64,000 nt of DNA from Bacteroidales bacterium (GCA_029210725.1 JARGFM010000016.1:1-64000); one strand, 5' to 3'. Positions 8,512 through 18,298 are shown, counted from the stretch's first letter. The notes: a model not told the origin generated them from the sequence alone. A program made the numbers and translations.

Positions 8512-10074
8512 ATGATAAAGAACTCTACTTTTACAATGCCCAGAGCATTTTTTTCCCCGGCACTCATCTTGTTGTTGTGGATCCTGCTCTCCTTGAACAG
8601 TTATTCACAGACCCATCAGTATTTCTTCTCGGAAGTGGGGCAGACCCGGGAGTATCTCTCGAGTGGTTTTTGCAAAACACAAAACTACTACTGGGACCAG
8701 GGAGTGATGGACCGTGAGGGGAATATCTATTTTGTCTTTGTAGATAATTACAATCTGTATTACCACAGATCTGATGATAATGGGCTTACCTGGACAGAGC
8801 AACAGCTTACAACACCGCAGGATGGAAAGATTTTCACCGCCATGGTGGCCCTTACTCAGGACGATAGCCTGGTGATTACCTATGCGGCTAACCAGGGATT
8901 CTCCAATGGAACGGTTTCCTTTGGCTCAGAGTTTATCTACGACCTTTATGGAGCTGTTCAGAGCAAGGATGCCTGGACCATTACGCCCCTGAAAATGCAT
9001 ACAAATAACAGTGGTCTGCTTCCCTTTGGAACTATTACAACAAAATCGGGCCTGGTCCATGTAATCCTGCATAAATATGGATGGTACAATTATGGAGGAG
9101 AACTGTATGAAGTCATGTATGATCCTGGTGCGAGAACATGGTCAGCCATAGAAACCATCAAGATTTTTAATGATCGCCCCGTGGACAGGGGTACCAACTA
9201 TCTCTGCAAGCTGGCCGAAGGACAAAATGATACCATAATTTGTGTTTATCAACGACATGCTGACACCCAGGGTTTGAACAATATTGAAGTGATTAAGAAG
9301 GGTGCGGGTGGATGGACCGAACCCGAAATAATTCTGGGCAACAGCGACTACTCCACATACAACCGTTTTGATCTGGATTATGACCGTCACGGACATTTCT
9401 ACCTGGGCTACTTTATCCCGTTTGGCCCAGACGGGCCCGAACTCCATATGGCGCACAACTCGACTACCGACTTTACAAAATATGAGATCTTTGCCTCCAC
9501 GGATACCCTCCAGAAGATGAGTATTCATCCTTATCCGGATGCTGAGGCCTATGTATATCTGAATTTTAAGGATTCACTTCCGGAGATTTTAAAGTTAAAT
9601 CAGGAGGGTCTGAACTTTACGAACTACCTTCCGGCTTTCGAAGCAGAGGACTCACTGGATGTGATGCGTTTCCTTTACCAGATAAATATGAAGAATAATT
9701 TTTCCGGCATACCGGGTCTGTTTGCGTTTACCAACCGTTATCAGGGAAGGGATATAAATACGGTGTATTCCTACCCATTGGTTTTCGCAACCATCGATCT
9801 TGCTGCGCCATATGACCCCACAGGAATTGGTCTGGCACCGGAATTCTCTGTTGATATCTACCCCAACCCAGCGGGTGACTATGTAACAATCCGCTTTCCT
9901 GAAGATCATAATCACGGCACCCTGAAGTTATTTGATTTGATGGGGCGCTGCGTATTGCACTATGAAGTGGAGAATAATGCATCAGTGTCTTTGTCAAATC
10001 TGCAAAAGGGGCTCTATCTCTACCAGCTTTCTTTGGAAGGAATAAAGCAACAGGGCAGGCTCATCAGGAAATAA
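8512..10074 (+). CDS. BNR-repeat protein with T9SS sorting domain
   Basis: A 520-residue secreted protein with a signal peptide (hydrophobic LILLLWILLSLNSYSQ, about 14-30). A beta-propeller-like BNR region follows, with an Asp-box SDDNGLTW at about residue 87 and a second strand set (GGWTEPEIIL). The last 70 residues are a type IX secretion sorting domain: VDIYPNPAGDYVTIRF, LFDLMGRCV, LQKGLYLYQL, ending in basic GRLIRK. The ATG at 8512 is preferred over a TTG at 8482, which would add residues before the signal. The protein is probably exported and anchored at the cell surface. The BNR fold suggests glycan binding or sialidase/lyase-like activity, but no catalytic set can be identified. It is divergent from the AraC regulator. 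Confidence 0.85.
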   Translation: MIKNSTFTMPRAFFSPALILLLWILLSLNSYSQTHQYFFSEVGQTREYLSSGFCKTQNYYWDQGVMDREGNIYFVFVDNYNLYYHRSDDNGLTWTEQQLTTPQDGKIFTAMVALTQDDSLVITYAANQGFSNGTVSFGSEFIYDLYGAVQSKDAWTITPLKMHTNNSGLLPFGTITTKSGLVHVILHKYGWYNYGGELYEVMYDPGARTWSAIETIKIFNDRPVDRGTNYLCKLAEGQNDTIICVYQRHADTQGLNNIEVIKKGAGGWTEPEIILGNSDYSTYNRFDLDYDRHGHFYLGYFIPFGPDGPELHMAHNSTTDFTKYEIFASTDTLQKMSIHPYPDAEAYVYLNFKDSLPEILKLNQEGLNFTNYLPAFEAEDSLDVMRFLYQINMKNNFSGIPGLFAFTNRYQGRDINTVYSYPLVFATIDLAAPYDPTGIGLAPEFSVDIYPNPAGDYVTIRFPEDHNHGTLKLFDLMGRCVLHYEVENNASVSLSNLQKGLYLYQLSLEGIKQQGRLIRK

Positions 10075-10164
10075 GAACCCTGATTTTTTCTCAAGGGGAT
10101 TATTCCTATATTTATATACCCGGGGTTCAATCAGGGCTCCGGGCCGGTTATATATATAAAAATC

Positions 10165-12006
10165 ATGAGACAACTCGCATTTCTTTTACTTCTTCTGTGT
10201 GCATTTTCATGTCAAACTGACTCAAAATCAGATATTTCAGTCCTGGGGGAATTGAAACAATGGCATAAAGTGACCCTGCTGGTTCCCGGTCCCCTGACCT
10301 CGGAGCATGCCGCTGAGAACCCCTTTCTCGATAACCGGCTGGATGTTACTTTTTCCCGCGGAACAGAATCATTCATTGTCCCGGGATTCTATGCGGCCGA
10401 TGGCCGGGCGGCTGAGAGCTCGGCCGGGGAAGGGGCTGTCTGGAAGGTGCATTTCAGGCCGGATATGACAGGCTCCTGGAAGTATAAGGTCTCTTTTTTA
10501 AGGGCAAAAAATATAGCGGTGCTGGATGGAGATACGGGCGGTGAGCCGGTGGGGGCGGATGGGGCGGAAGGGACTTTTGAGGTTGGCCCGTCGGATAAGG
10601 TTCTGCCCGATTTTCGTGCCCGCGGCCGGATTATCAACGGGGGGAAGGGTTATTTCAGAATTCAGGGAAGCGATGAGCTCTGGATTAAGAATGGGGCAGA
10701 CAGTCCCGAAAATTTTCTGGCCTATGAGGATTTTGACCAGACCATGAGATTCAGCCTGAAAACGGAAATTCGTGAAGGTGAGGCGGATCCGGAAAAGCAG
10801 ATTCACAGGTATGCAGCTCACCAAAGCGATTGGAAAGCCGGCGATCCCGTCTGGCAGGATGGAAAGGGAAAAGGGATTATCGGAGCGGTGAATTATCTTC
10901 AGTCGGCAGGCGTCAATTCCATTTATATGCTGACCATGAATATCCTGGGAGACGGGAAGGATGTATGGCCTTATACCGATTATAACGAGCGCTACAGGTT
11001 CGACTGCAGCAAGCTGGATCAGTGGGAGCTGGTGTTTGATCATATGGATAGCCTGGGGGTGATGGCTCATTTTGTCCTGCAGGAAACCGAAAACGAAGTT
11101 TTGCTTGATGGAGGGTATACCGATATGCAGCGACGGGTATATCTGCGTGAGCTGATGGCCCGCTTTGGTCACCACCTGGGGGTTATCTGGAACCTTGGCG
11201 AAGAAAATGGTCCGGCCCACTGGTCGCCCATCGGTCAGACCGACCAGCAGAAAAAGGATATGGCCGCTTATATCAGGGCACTCAGTCCCTGGCCGGTCAT
11301 GGTGATGCTGCACACACATTCCAACGATGAGCTCCAGGAGTCCTACCTCTTACCCATGCTGGGTACAGGCTCCATCGATGGACCTTCCATGCAGGTGGCC
11401 GATCCCACCCGCGTGCATGAGCGGATGAAGAGATGGATCGGGGCTTCTGAAGAAGCAGGGGAACGCTGGGTGGTTTGTGTGGACGAGATTGGTCCACACT
11501 GGCAGGGGGTCATGCCCGATGCAGATGATCCGGAGCATGATACCGTGCGGAATCATTGCCTGTGGGGGAGTCTCCTGGCAGGGGGAGCCGGGGTGGAGTG
11601 GTATTTTGGTTACCGTTATGCCCACAATGACCTGGGCCTGGAAGATTTCAGAAGCCGGGAAAACTGGTGGTTCCAGTCCACCCTGGCCACCCGCTTTATG
11701 AACCGCTTTCCGCTGGAAGAGATGAGCAGCCGGGACGAGCTGGTCGATACCCCCGGGGCATACTGCCTGGCCAAGGAGGGAGCGCTCTACCTGGTATATC
11801 TGCCTGCGGGATCGCCACCTGCTAGGCTGTTTCTGAACCAGAGTGTTCCGTTGAAAGTATCCTGGTTTAATCCGCGTAAGGGCGGTGAGTTGCAGCAGGG
11901 AAGTGTCGCCTACATCGGGGAAGCCGGCCTTCAGGCGCTGGGTACGCCACTGTCCGGTCCGGAAAGGGACTGGGTAGTCGTGTTGTCAGGAGCGGATCTC
12001 CCGTAA
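10165..12006 (+). CDS. DUF5060 glycoside hydrolase-like lipoprotein
   Basis: A 613-residue lipoprotein (signal ending CAFSC, Cys at about 17). An N-terminal DUF5060 beta-sandwich (about 28-140) contains PGFYAADGRAA and RPDMTGSWKYKVSF. A TIM-barrel of the apiosidase/DUF4038-like superfamily follows (about 150-500), then a C-terminal putative collagen-binding sandwich (about 530-610). Candidate catalytic glutamates lie at strand ends: NLGEENG (about residue 346) as acid/base and CVDEIGPHW (about 441) as nucleophile. The substrate cannot be read from the sequence; relatives act on plant or algal side chains. It is followed 116 bp later by the GH106-type gene on the same strand, which suggests joint use. 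Confidence 0.8.
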   Translation: MRQLAFLLLLLCAFSCQTDSKSDISVLGELKQWHKVTLLVPGPLTSEHAAENPFLDNRLDVTFSRGTESFIVPGFYAADGRAAESSAGEGAVWKVHFRPDMTGSWKYKVSFLRAKNIAVLDGDTGGEPVGADGAEGTFEVGPSDKVLPDFRARGRIINGGKGYFRIQGSDELWIKNGADSPENFLAYEDFDQTMRFSLKTEIREGEADPEKQIHRYAAHQSDWKAGDPVWQDGKGKGIIGAVNYLQSAGVNSIYMLTMNILGDGKDVWPYTDYNERYRFDCSKLDQWELVFDHMDSLGVMAHFVLQETENEVLLDGGYTDMQRRVYLRELMARFGHHLGVIWNLGEENGPAHWSPIGQTDQQKKDMAAYIRALSPWPVMVMLHTHSNDELQESYLLPMLGTGSIDGPSMQVADPTRVHERMKRWIGASEEAGERWVVCVDEIGPHWQGVMPDADDPEHDTVRNHCLWGSLLAGGAGVEWYFGYRYAHNDLGLEDFRSRENWWFQSTLATRFMNRFPLEEMSSRDELVDTPGAYCLAKEGALYLVYLPAGSPPARLFLNQSVPLKVSWFNPRKGGELQQGSVAYIGEAGLQALGTPLSGPERDWVVVLSGADLP

Positions 12007-12122
12007 ATTTTCCGGGCCGGTTTTCCTGCTTCCCGTTTCAATCTCCCGGATCATGCAGGATCTGGGGAAAAATGTACTTTTAATGGTTATCCAGCAACTG
12101 ATTTAAGATTTGGCTACACGGC

Positions 12123-14882
12123 ATGAAACAGCTTTTTTTATTCCTTTTTCTTGTTCTGGCTGTTCAGAGTGCTTGTGCCCGGAGTGGGGAACGGTCCGGT
12201 GGTTCAGAATACTGGCCACCTGTAATGAAGGAGTCTAAACCGTGGACACGCTGGTGGTGGATGGGCAGTGCGGTGAGAGAAGCTGAACTGGAACGATTGC
12301 TGAACGATTATGCTTCAAAGGGATTCGGGGGTGTTGAAATTACTCCCATTTACGGGGTCAGAGGGGAAGAGAGCAATTATATAGACTTTCTTTCTCCGGA
12401 GTGGATGGAGATGCTCTCCCTGACCATCGGGGCAGCCTCCCGGAATCAAATGGGAGTGGATATGAATACGGGCACCGGCTGGCCCTTTGGCGGGCCCCAT
12501 GTCACTTCAGAACATGCGGCAAAGAGGCTCCGCTTTTATTCCCTGGAGAGGGCTGCTGGTGATTCCATCCAATCCTTCATAAAGGGCTTTGCTTCAAAGC
12601 AAGGAGAGACTCTGCTGGCCCTCTCCGGAATCAGCGAATCCGGAGAACGGCTCAACCTCCTGCAACAACAGGCAAAGCCGGGAGGATTCGATAACGGCGT
12701 GTGGACTCTTTATGCCGCGACTCAGGAGAATACCGGTCAGCTGGTGAAACGGGCAGCTCCGGGAGGCGAGGGACCCGTCTTCAATCATTTTTCCAGGGCG
12801 GCCACGGAACAATATCTGGACCGCTTCGATGCTGCCATGCAGGGAATAAATCCAGGTATTCGATGCTTTTTCAACGATAGTTATGAACTGGGTTATGCGA
12901 GCAGTACAGACGATTTGTTTGAGACTTTTAAACGCAGAAAGGCTTACGATTTATCTCTCTATCTGATGGAGTTGTCGGGCCAGGGGAGTGATGATATTAC
13001 CGGCCGAATAAAAGCTGATTACCGGGATGTACTCGGGAAAATGCTCCTGGAGAATTTTACGGAAACATGGAACTCCCGGGCACACAGCTACGGGATCAGG
13101 ACCAGGAATCAGGCACACGGTTCGCCTGCAAACCTGCTGGATCTCTATTCCCTGGTAGATGTGCCTGAAGTGGAGACTTTTAATGCGACTTTCTTTCCCT
13201 TTCTGGAAAAATATCTGGCAAAAAACGGGACCAAATACACTGAAAGCAATCGTTTATTCAGGAAACTGGCCACTTCCGCGGCGCATATGAAGGGGGGAAG
13301 ACTGGTTTCCTGTGAAACCTTTACCTGGCTGAATGAACATTTCAGGACCCCCCTGTACCAGTGCAAGCCTGAGATTGATCATCTTTTTGCCGAAGGGATC
13401 AACCATCTTATCTTTCATGGTACGGCCTACTCCCCCGAAACGGCTGAATGGCCGGGCTGGCTTTTTTATGCCTCCGTGCACATGGAACCAAACAATCCTC
13501 AATGGGAAGATATTGGTGCTATGAATAGCTATATAACCCGCTGCCAGTCAGTGCTTCAGCAGGGAGAGCACCGCAGCGATCTGTTGGTTTACTGGTCGCC
13601 GGACGAATACAATCACTCGCCGGAGGGGCTGGAGCTGAGACTTTCCCTGCATACTGCCGGGAACTGGATGAGGATGCCGGAAATAGATAGCTTGTACGAC
13701 AAAGGCTATCAGTTTGACTTTATTTCCGACAGGATCATTGCTTCATGTGAGGTCAGGGATGGAAGGATTTTCACCCATGGGAAGGTGCCTTATACGGCCA
13801 TTTTTATACCGAAGCTTCAGAGAATCCGGCTGGAGACCTTCAAAAAACTGCTTCAGATGGCTGAGAAAGGAGCCCCCGTAATCTTCAGCAACATCCCGGA
13901 GCGGGTTACCGGATTCAGAGACTTTCAAATGCAGGAGGCGGAACTTGCCGCTCTGATTGCCTCTCTGAGATTCGACGAGCAGCGGGGAATCCGTATGGCT
14001 TCCCGTGGAGAAGGTTCTGTCTTTCAAGGCGAACTGCAGCAGGTGTTGGCTTTTCTCGGCATTACCAGGGAGACGCTGGCTGACCATGGTATTAAAGCTA
14101 TATCCAGGATTACGGATAAAGGCACGTACTATTTTATTGCCAATCACGAACGGGAAGGGATTGATGCCTGGGTAAGTTTCTGCCGCGGAGGGAGATCTGC
14201 CTTATTCATGGATCCCATGAGCGGTCAGGTAAGCCAGGCTGAATCAACGTTCGATGGGGAAGCAGGACGGGTACACGTGGTGCTGAAACCCGGGGCTTCC
14301 ATGATCATCTTCTTTACCAACGAAGAGGTGGCCGGTGTGGATCCGCATCCTTATTACAGGGAAGAAGACAAAATGGAGCTTCCGGGCCCCTGGTCATTGA
14401 AAACTATCAGGGGTTTTCAGGCATATCCGACGGATACCTTACTTGTAAAACCTGTTTACTGGAGTGATATCTCCGGGGCTGACTTTAAACGCTTTGCAGG
14501 GACCTGCGAGTATTCAACCCGTTTTCACCTGGACAAAATCCCCGGAGATAATTACCTGCTCCGTTTTGAAGGGGTGGAGGCCTCGGCCCGGGTATTTGTG
14601 AACGGGCAGGAGGCAGGTGTGCTCTGGAGCTTCCCCTTTGAGATGAAAGTGGGGCATTTGTTGCAAGAGGGAGAGAATGAACTCCGGGTCCGGGTATCGA
14701 ATCTGGGGGCAAATGCAATCAGGGAACTGGACCGGCGCCGGACTGACTGGAAAAAGTTTCATGACATTAACTTTGTGAACGTGGATTACAAATCCTTCGA
14801 TGCATCCGGCTGGGATATTCTTCCATCCGGCATCGGAGGAATCGTGGAACTGGTCCGGCTGAAACCCGGAAATTGCCTTTAA
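12123..14882 (+). CDS. GH106-type alpha-L-rhamnosidase
   Basis: A 919-residue exported hydrolase (signal peptide ending SACAR). The N-terminal barrel carries the GH106 signature: KPWTRWWWMGSAV, FGGVEITPIYG, then DMNTGTGWPFGGPHVT. Further family features are the NDSYELGY and RNQAHGSPANLLDLYS blocks and a HGTAYSP strand. The C-terminal 150 residues form a jelly-roll binding domain (FEGVEASARVFVNGQEAG, then PSGIGGIVELV). GH106 enzymes release alpha-L-rhamnose from pectins and other plant or algal glycans. The length is slightly short of many family members (about 1000-1100). It lies between a DUF5060 hydrolase and a FucP-like permease, all on the + strand. The family is firm, the linkage specificity unknown. 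Confidence 0.88.
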   Translation: MKQLFLFLFLVLAVQSACARSGERSGGSEYWPPVMKESKPWTRWWWMGSAVREAELERLLNDYASKGFGGVEITPIYGVRGEESNYIDFLSPEWMEMLSLTIGAASRNQMGVDMNTGTGWPFGGPHVTSEHAAKRLRFYSLERAAGDSIQSFIKGFASKQGETLLALSGISESGERLNLLQQQAKPGGFDNGVWTLYAATQENTGQLVKRAAPGGEGPVFNHFSRAATEQYLDRFDAAMQGINPGIRCFFNDSYELGYASSTDDLFETFKRRKAYDLSLYLMELSGQGSDDITGRIKADYRDVLGKMLLENFTETWNSRAHSYGIRTRNQAHGSPANLLDLYSLVDVPEVETFNATFFPFLEKYLAKNGTKYTESNRLFRKLATSAAHMKGGRLVSCETFTWLNEHFRTPLYQCKPEIDHLFAEGINHLIFHGTAYSPETAEWPGWLFYASVHMEPNNPQWEDIGAMNSYITRCQSVLQQGEHRSDLLVYWSPDEYNHSPEGLELRLSLHTAGNWMRMPEIDSLYDKGYQFDFISDRIIASCEVRDGRIFTHGKVPYTAIFIPKLQRIRLETFKKLLQMAEKGAPVIFSNIPERVTGFRDFQMQEAELAALIASLRFDEQRGIRMASRGEGSVFQGELQQVLAFLGITRETLADHGIKAISRITDKGTYYFIANHEREGIDAWVSFCRGGRSALFMDPMSGQVSQAESTFDGEAGRVHVVLKPGASMIIFFTNEEVAGVDPHPYYREEDKMELPGPWSLKTIRGFQAYPTDTLLVKPVYWSDISGADFKRFAGTCEYSTRFHLDKIPGDNYLLRFEGVEASARVFVNGQEAGVLWSFPFEMKVGHLLQEGENELRVRVSNLGANAIRELDRRRTDWKKFHDINFVNVDYKSFDASGWDILPSGIGGIVELVRLKPGNCL

Positions 14883-14915
14883 ATTGCCATTTTTGCTTTT
14901 ATAAACGACAAACAT

Positions 14916-16169
14916 ATGAAACGCTCATTCTACCTCCTTATCCTGATCTTCCTGGTCTTTTTTGCCATCTCCTTTCTGACCAATATCCTGGGATCCATCA
15001 ATCCCAATGTGACGGATAGTTTTGCACTGTCGGGTACGCTGACCGGCATGCTTCCCTTCTCCTTTTTCATTGCCTACGCCATCATGTCTATTCCTTCCGG
15101 CATGTTTGTGCAGCGCTACGGGGAGAAAAGGAGCCTCATCCTGGCCTGGATCCTGGCCTTTTCGGGGGCCCTGATCTTCTCCACCTTCCCGAAGTTTCCA
15201 GTATTCCTGGGGTCGCTTTTTCTGATCGGAAGCGGTATGGCCCTGCTGCAGGTGGCCCTTTATCCGCTGCTGAGAGTGGTTGGAGGCGAGGAGCACTTTG
15301 CCTTTAATTCGGTTATCGCACAGCTGGTATTCGGAGCGGCCTCCTTTGTGAGCCCTTTCGTATACTCTTATCTGGTCACGAACCTGGGGAATCCTGCTTC
15401 TGAAGGAGGATTCTTGCTTGACCTGATTTCAAAACTGACTCCGCTTCAGCTGCCCTGGGTCTCAATCTACCTGGTATTTTCACTGGTCAGTTTTCTGATG
15501 TTGGTGATCATCCTCTCCACCAGGTTTCCTGTTGTTATTCGCAGGGAGGATGAGATCGTTGGCGCCTGGGCCACTCATCTGGAGTTATTCAGAAGCCGGA
15601 AAGTCATTCTCTTTTTCCTGGGGATATTTGCTTACGTGGGAACGGAGCAGGGGATCGCCAACTGGATTTCTGAATTCCTGAGAACCTATCACGGGCTGGC
15701 TCCGGAGCTGGAAGGGGCCAGGACCGTTGGCATGTTCTGGGGCATGATGACCCTTGGCTGCTTCCTTGGACTGGGTCTGCTCAAACTCCTGGATAGCAGG
15801 CTGGTGCTTGGGATTTTTACCTCTGCGGCCCTGGTAATATTAACTTTCACCCTGTTTGGGAGTGTGAAAGTGGCCCTCTTTGGTTTTGCAGCGCTGGGTT
15901 TTTGTCTTTCGGTCATGTACGCCATCATCTTTTCCCTGGCGCTGAACAGCGTCACCAGGTATCATGGCTCTTTTGCCGGAATTCTCTGCACAGCCATAGC
16001 CGGGGGAGCCATCTTTTCTTTGTTGATAGGGCGGTTGAAGGATATGATCGGACTGCAGCCCGGGATGGTAATTCTTTACCTGCCGCTGGTCTATATCCTG
16101 AGCATTGCTTTCTGGGCCAGACCCCTGGTTAGCAATGCCACCATCCGGAAGTCGGGAGAAAAGAGCTGA
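14916..16169 (+). CDS. FucP-like sugar:proton symporter (MFS)
   Basis: A 417-residue inner-membrane protein with twelve predicted TM helices. Features of the FucP/GluP branch of the major facilitator superfamily include the N-terminal NILGSINPN loop, PSGMFVQRYGEKRSL after TM2, and FGAASFVSPFVYSYL in TM5. The C-terminal half opens GTEQGIANWISEFL and has the GRLKDMIGLQPGM turn. Members import L-fucose, rhamnose-like or other monosaccharides with protons. The gene starts 33 bp after the GH106 gene, so they are probably co-transcribed and the permease would take up the sugar released. Which sugar is an inference from the neighbours. Confidence 0.88.
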   Translation: MKRSFYLLILIFLVFFAISFLTNILGSINPNVTDSFALSGTLTGMLPFSFFIAYAIMSIPSGMFVQRYGEKRSLILAWILAFSGALIFSTFPKFPVFLGSLFLIGSGMALLQVALYPLLRVVGGEEHFAFNSVIAQLVFGAASFVSPFVYSYLVTNLGNPASEGGFLLDLISKLTPLQLPWVSIYLVFSLVSFLMLVIILSTRFPVVIRREDEIVGAWATHLELFRSRKVILFFLGIFAYVGTEQGIANWISEFLRTYHGLAPELEGARTVGMFWGMMTLGCFLGLGLLKLLDSRLVLGIFTSAALVILTFTLFGSVKVALFGFAALGFCLSVMYAIIFSLALNSVTRYHGSFAGILCTAIAGGAIFSLLIGRLKDMIGLQPGMVILYLPLVYILSIAFWARPLVSNATIRKSGEKS

Positions 16170-16203
16170 GTGTCCGGCTGATCCGTGACCAGTGGCCGCA
16201 CAG

Positions 16204-16968
16204 CTACTCAATAGCCTTCAACCTGGTAAAGAAGAGTTCCGGCTCGAGGATCTCTTCCGCAGATGGAGGCCGGTTGTGCAGAAGTATCTTAATACCTGGC
16301 TTTAAACCGGTCTCGTCCAGGAATTCGGTCAGATAGTAGGCAGAATACTTGTAAAACACATGATATTCATTTTCAGGCTTGTTCAGGTCCGGGATTTTTT
16401 TTGGGATATAGGGTCGCTTTCTGGAGATGGTCTGTTTCATTTTCCGGGTGACATATTCACAGATTCCCTCTTCAATGAATCTTGGTCCCGGATCCTCCCG
16501 GTGGCTGTAGATCCTGAAAAAGGACTGGTAGGCCCGGTCCACATATATTTGATCCTGCCGCAGCATTTCAATACTGATCTGGTAAATATAGTGATGCATC
16601 AGCTCATGAAACACCGCTGCTTTTACGAACAGGTTGCTGCTCAGAATTGTATCACGGTTGCTTCCAGGAAGCGCGTCCAGTTCATAGGCAATAAATATCT
16701 CCGCATTATTTATAAAAATCTCATTGGGATAGTAGTTGCCAAGTTCCAGCGGGTTCTGATCATTGTTCTCAGAAAGATTCTCCGTATAAAGGTTGGCGTT
16801 GTAAAGGGTGTCGCCAATGAAGGCCTGGAACTCCCGGATCAGGGCCTCTGCATTTTCTTCCACATAAAGATCGATCCCTTTGCTGGTAGGCCGCCCGTTA
16901 TTTAACGGGTATTCTGGCTTTCCCTGAAGTGGAAGCAGCAAGGTGAGTATAATAAGCAAGCCGGACAT
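16204..16968 (-). CDS. Exported gluzincin-like metallopeptidase
   Basis: A 254-residue protein of no family that I can name, with a short N-terminal signal (MSGLLIILTLLLPLQG). It contains HELMHHYIYQ, a clear HExxH zinc motif (about residue 121), and a downstream FIEEGICEYV (about 160-172) that could supply the third Glu ligand as in peptidase-MA/gluzincin proteins. The C-terminal part holds a YKYSAYYLTEFLDETG helix typical of that fold. It is probably a periplasmic or lipid-exposed zinc peptidase or a catalytic-fold relative. It converges on the permease gene. Function beyond zinc binding is unsupported. Confidence 0.7.
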   Translation of the reverse strand: MSGLLIILTLLLPLQGKPEYPLNNGRPTSKGIDLYVEENAEALIREFQAFIGDTLYNANLYTENLSENNDQNPLELGNYYPNEIFINNAEIFIAYELDALPGSNRDTILSSNLFVKAAVFHELMHHYIYQISIEMLRQDQIYVDRAYQSFFRIYSHREDPGPRFIEEGICEYVTRKMKQTISRKRPYIPKKIPDLNKPENEYHVFYKYSAYYLTEFLDETGLKPGIKILLHNRPPSAEEILEPELFFTRLKAIE

Positions 16969-17103
16969 CTTCCATAAATTTAAACTACCTGCTATTAATT
17001 ATCAAACTTGGAAATCATGGGAACAAATTGTATTATTGTCTCAAATGATTACAATAGAAAGTGTTAAAAATTTATAACTAAATTCAAGCAATTGATAACT
17101 ATT

Positions 17104-18285
17104 ATGACAAACAAGAAACCACAACTGTTCATTGTACTGGGATTCATAGCCTCCCTGACCCTTCCTGCTGTTGGCCAGCAAGCCCTGTTTGGGGGCACCG
17201 ATATTGTCTCGCCGGAAATTCATGAGGATCATTCGGTAAGCTTCAGGGTGCTGGCCCCGGCTGCCGGGGAAGTAAAACTGGTGGGCGACTGGATGCCTGC
17301 TGAGGGCTGGGTTCCCGGGTCGGTCGACATGAAAAAGGATGAGAACGGGCTCTGGAGCTATACCACAGAGTCCATGGAACCGGAACTCTATGGATATGCT
17401 TATATGATTGACGGGGTCCGGACCAACGATCCGAACAATGTTTTTGTAAGCCGTGATATTGCCACAAATACCAATATTCTGCTTATCGGGGGTGGACAGG
17501 CCGGTCTTTACCGGGTCAATGATGTTCCTCACGGATCGCTTACCCGGCGCTGGTATAATTCCCCGGGACTTGACATGACCCGACGTATCACCATCTATAC
17601 CCCTCCCGCTTATGAAACAAGCCAGGAGTCTTATCCGGTGCTGTATCTGTTGCATGGTGCAGGAGGAGATGAGGAAGCCTGGATTGAACTGGGCCGGGCC
17701 ACACAGATTCTGGATAATCTGATCGCGCAGGGTAAGGTGGAACCCATGATCGTTGTCATGCCCAATGGCAATGTATCCCAGCAGGCTGCTCCCGGTGAAG
17801 GAATCCGCGGCTATTACAAGCCTCAGTTTATGGAAGAGGGGACCATGAACGGCAGCTACGAAGCTTCCTTTATGGATATTATTAATTTTGTGGAGGGCAA
17901 CTACCGGGTCAAAGCAGACATGGCACACAGGGCCATAGCCGGTTTATCCATGGGCGGTTTCCATTCCCTGCATATCTCCCGTTACTATCCCAATACCTTT
18001 GACTATGTCGGACTTTTTTCTGCTGCCATACTGCCCGGACAGGATATATGCTCAGAGGTGTATCAGGATATTGAAGGAACGCTGAAGGCCCAGATGGAAA
18101 ATGGCTACAAATTGTACTGGATCGGGATCGGTAAAACGGATTTCCTGTACGGGAATGTGACCGAGTACAGGGAGAAGCTGGATGCTCTGGGAATGCCCTA
18201 TACCTACCGGGAAAGTGAAGGGGGGCATATCTGGAAGAACTGGAGGGTCTATCTTTCTGAGTTTGCTCCGCTTTTGTTTAAATAG
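17104..18285 (+). CDS. CE1-type carbohydrate esterase with E-set domain
   Basis: A 393-residue exported esterase (signal ending PAVGQQ). Residues 35-120 form an Ig-like E-set/CBM48-type domain (VSFRVLAPAAGEVKLVGDW, MIDGVRTNDPNN). Residues 140-393 are an alpha/beta-hydrolase of the esterase-D/feruloyl-esterase group: PVLYLLHGAGGDEEAW, nucleophile Ser in GLSMGG (about 282), and His in SEGGHIWKNW (about 375). Such enzymes remove acetyl, feruloyl or similar groups from polysaccharides. The ATG at 17104 is used because the four codons before it (from a TTG) add nothing to the signal. Its stop codon overlaps the ribosome-binding site of the next esterase. The exact acyl group is unknown. Confidence 0.85.
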   Translation: MTNKKPQLFIVLGFIASLTLPAVGQQALFGGTDIVSPEIHEDHSVSFRVLAPAAGEVKLVGDWMPAEGWVPGSVDMKKDENGLWSYTTESMEPELYGYAYMIDGVRTNDPNNVFVSRDIATNTNILLIGGGQAGLYRVNDVPHGSLTRRWYNSPGLDMTRRITIYTPPAYETSQESYPVLYLLHGAGGDEEAWIELGRATQILDNLIAQGKVEPMIVVMPNGNVSQQAAPGEGIRGYYKPQFMEEGTMNGSYEASFMDIINFVEGNYRVKADMAHRAIAGLSMGGFHSLHISRYYPNTFDYVGLFSAAILPGQDICSEVYQDIEGTLKAQMENGYKLYWIGIGKTDFLYGNVTEYREKLDALGMPYTYRESEGGHIWKNWRVYLSEFAPLLFK

Positions 18286-18289
18286 GAGG
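18284..18289 (+). promoter_or_regulatory. Strong Shine-Dalgarno overlapping upstream stop
   Basis: AGGAGG overlaps the TAG stop of the CE1 esterase and lies about 9 bp before the ATGATG of the next gene. Such a strong site is rare in this window; it fixes the downstream start at 18299 and implies translational coupling of the two esterases. Confidence 0.7.
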
Positions 18290-18298
18290 CACAGAAAG

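Noticed and set aside
10078-10136. CCCTGATT/AATCAGGG inverted repeat after the BNR gene
   Set aside because: Only 8 bp with a 43-nt spacer; too weak to call a terminator or operator.
12106-12113. -7-like element just before the GH106 gene
   Set aside because: It is one mismatch from consensus but lies only 9 bp from the start codon, with no good -33 element.
17041-17928. 295-codon open frame on the - strand
   Set aside because: Antisense to the CE1 esterase, whose catalytic motifs are intact.
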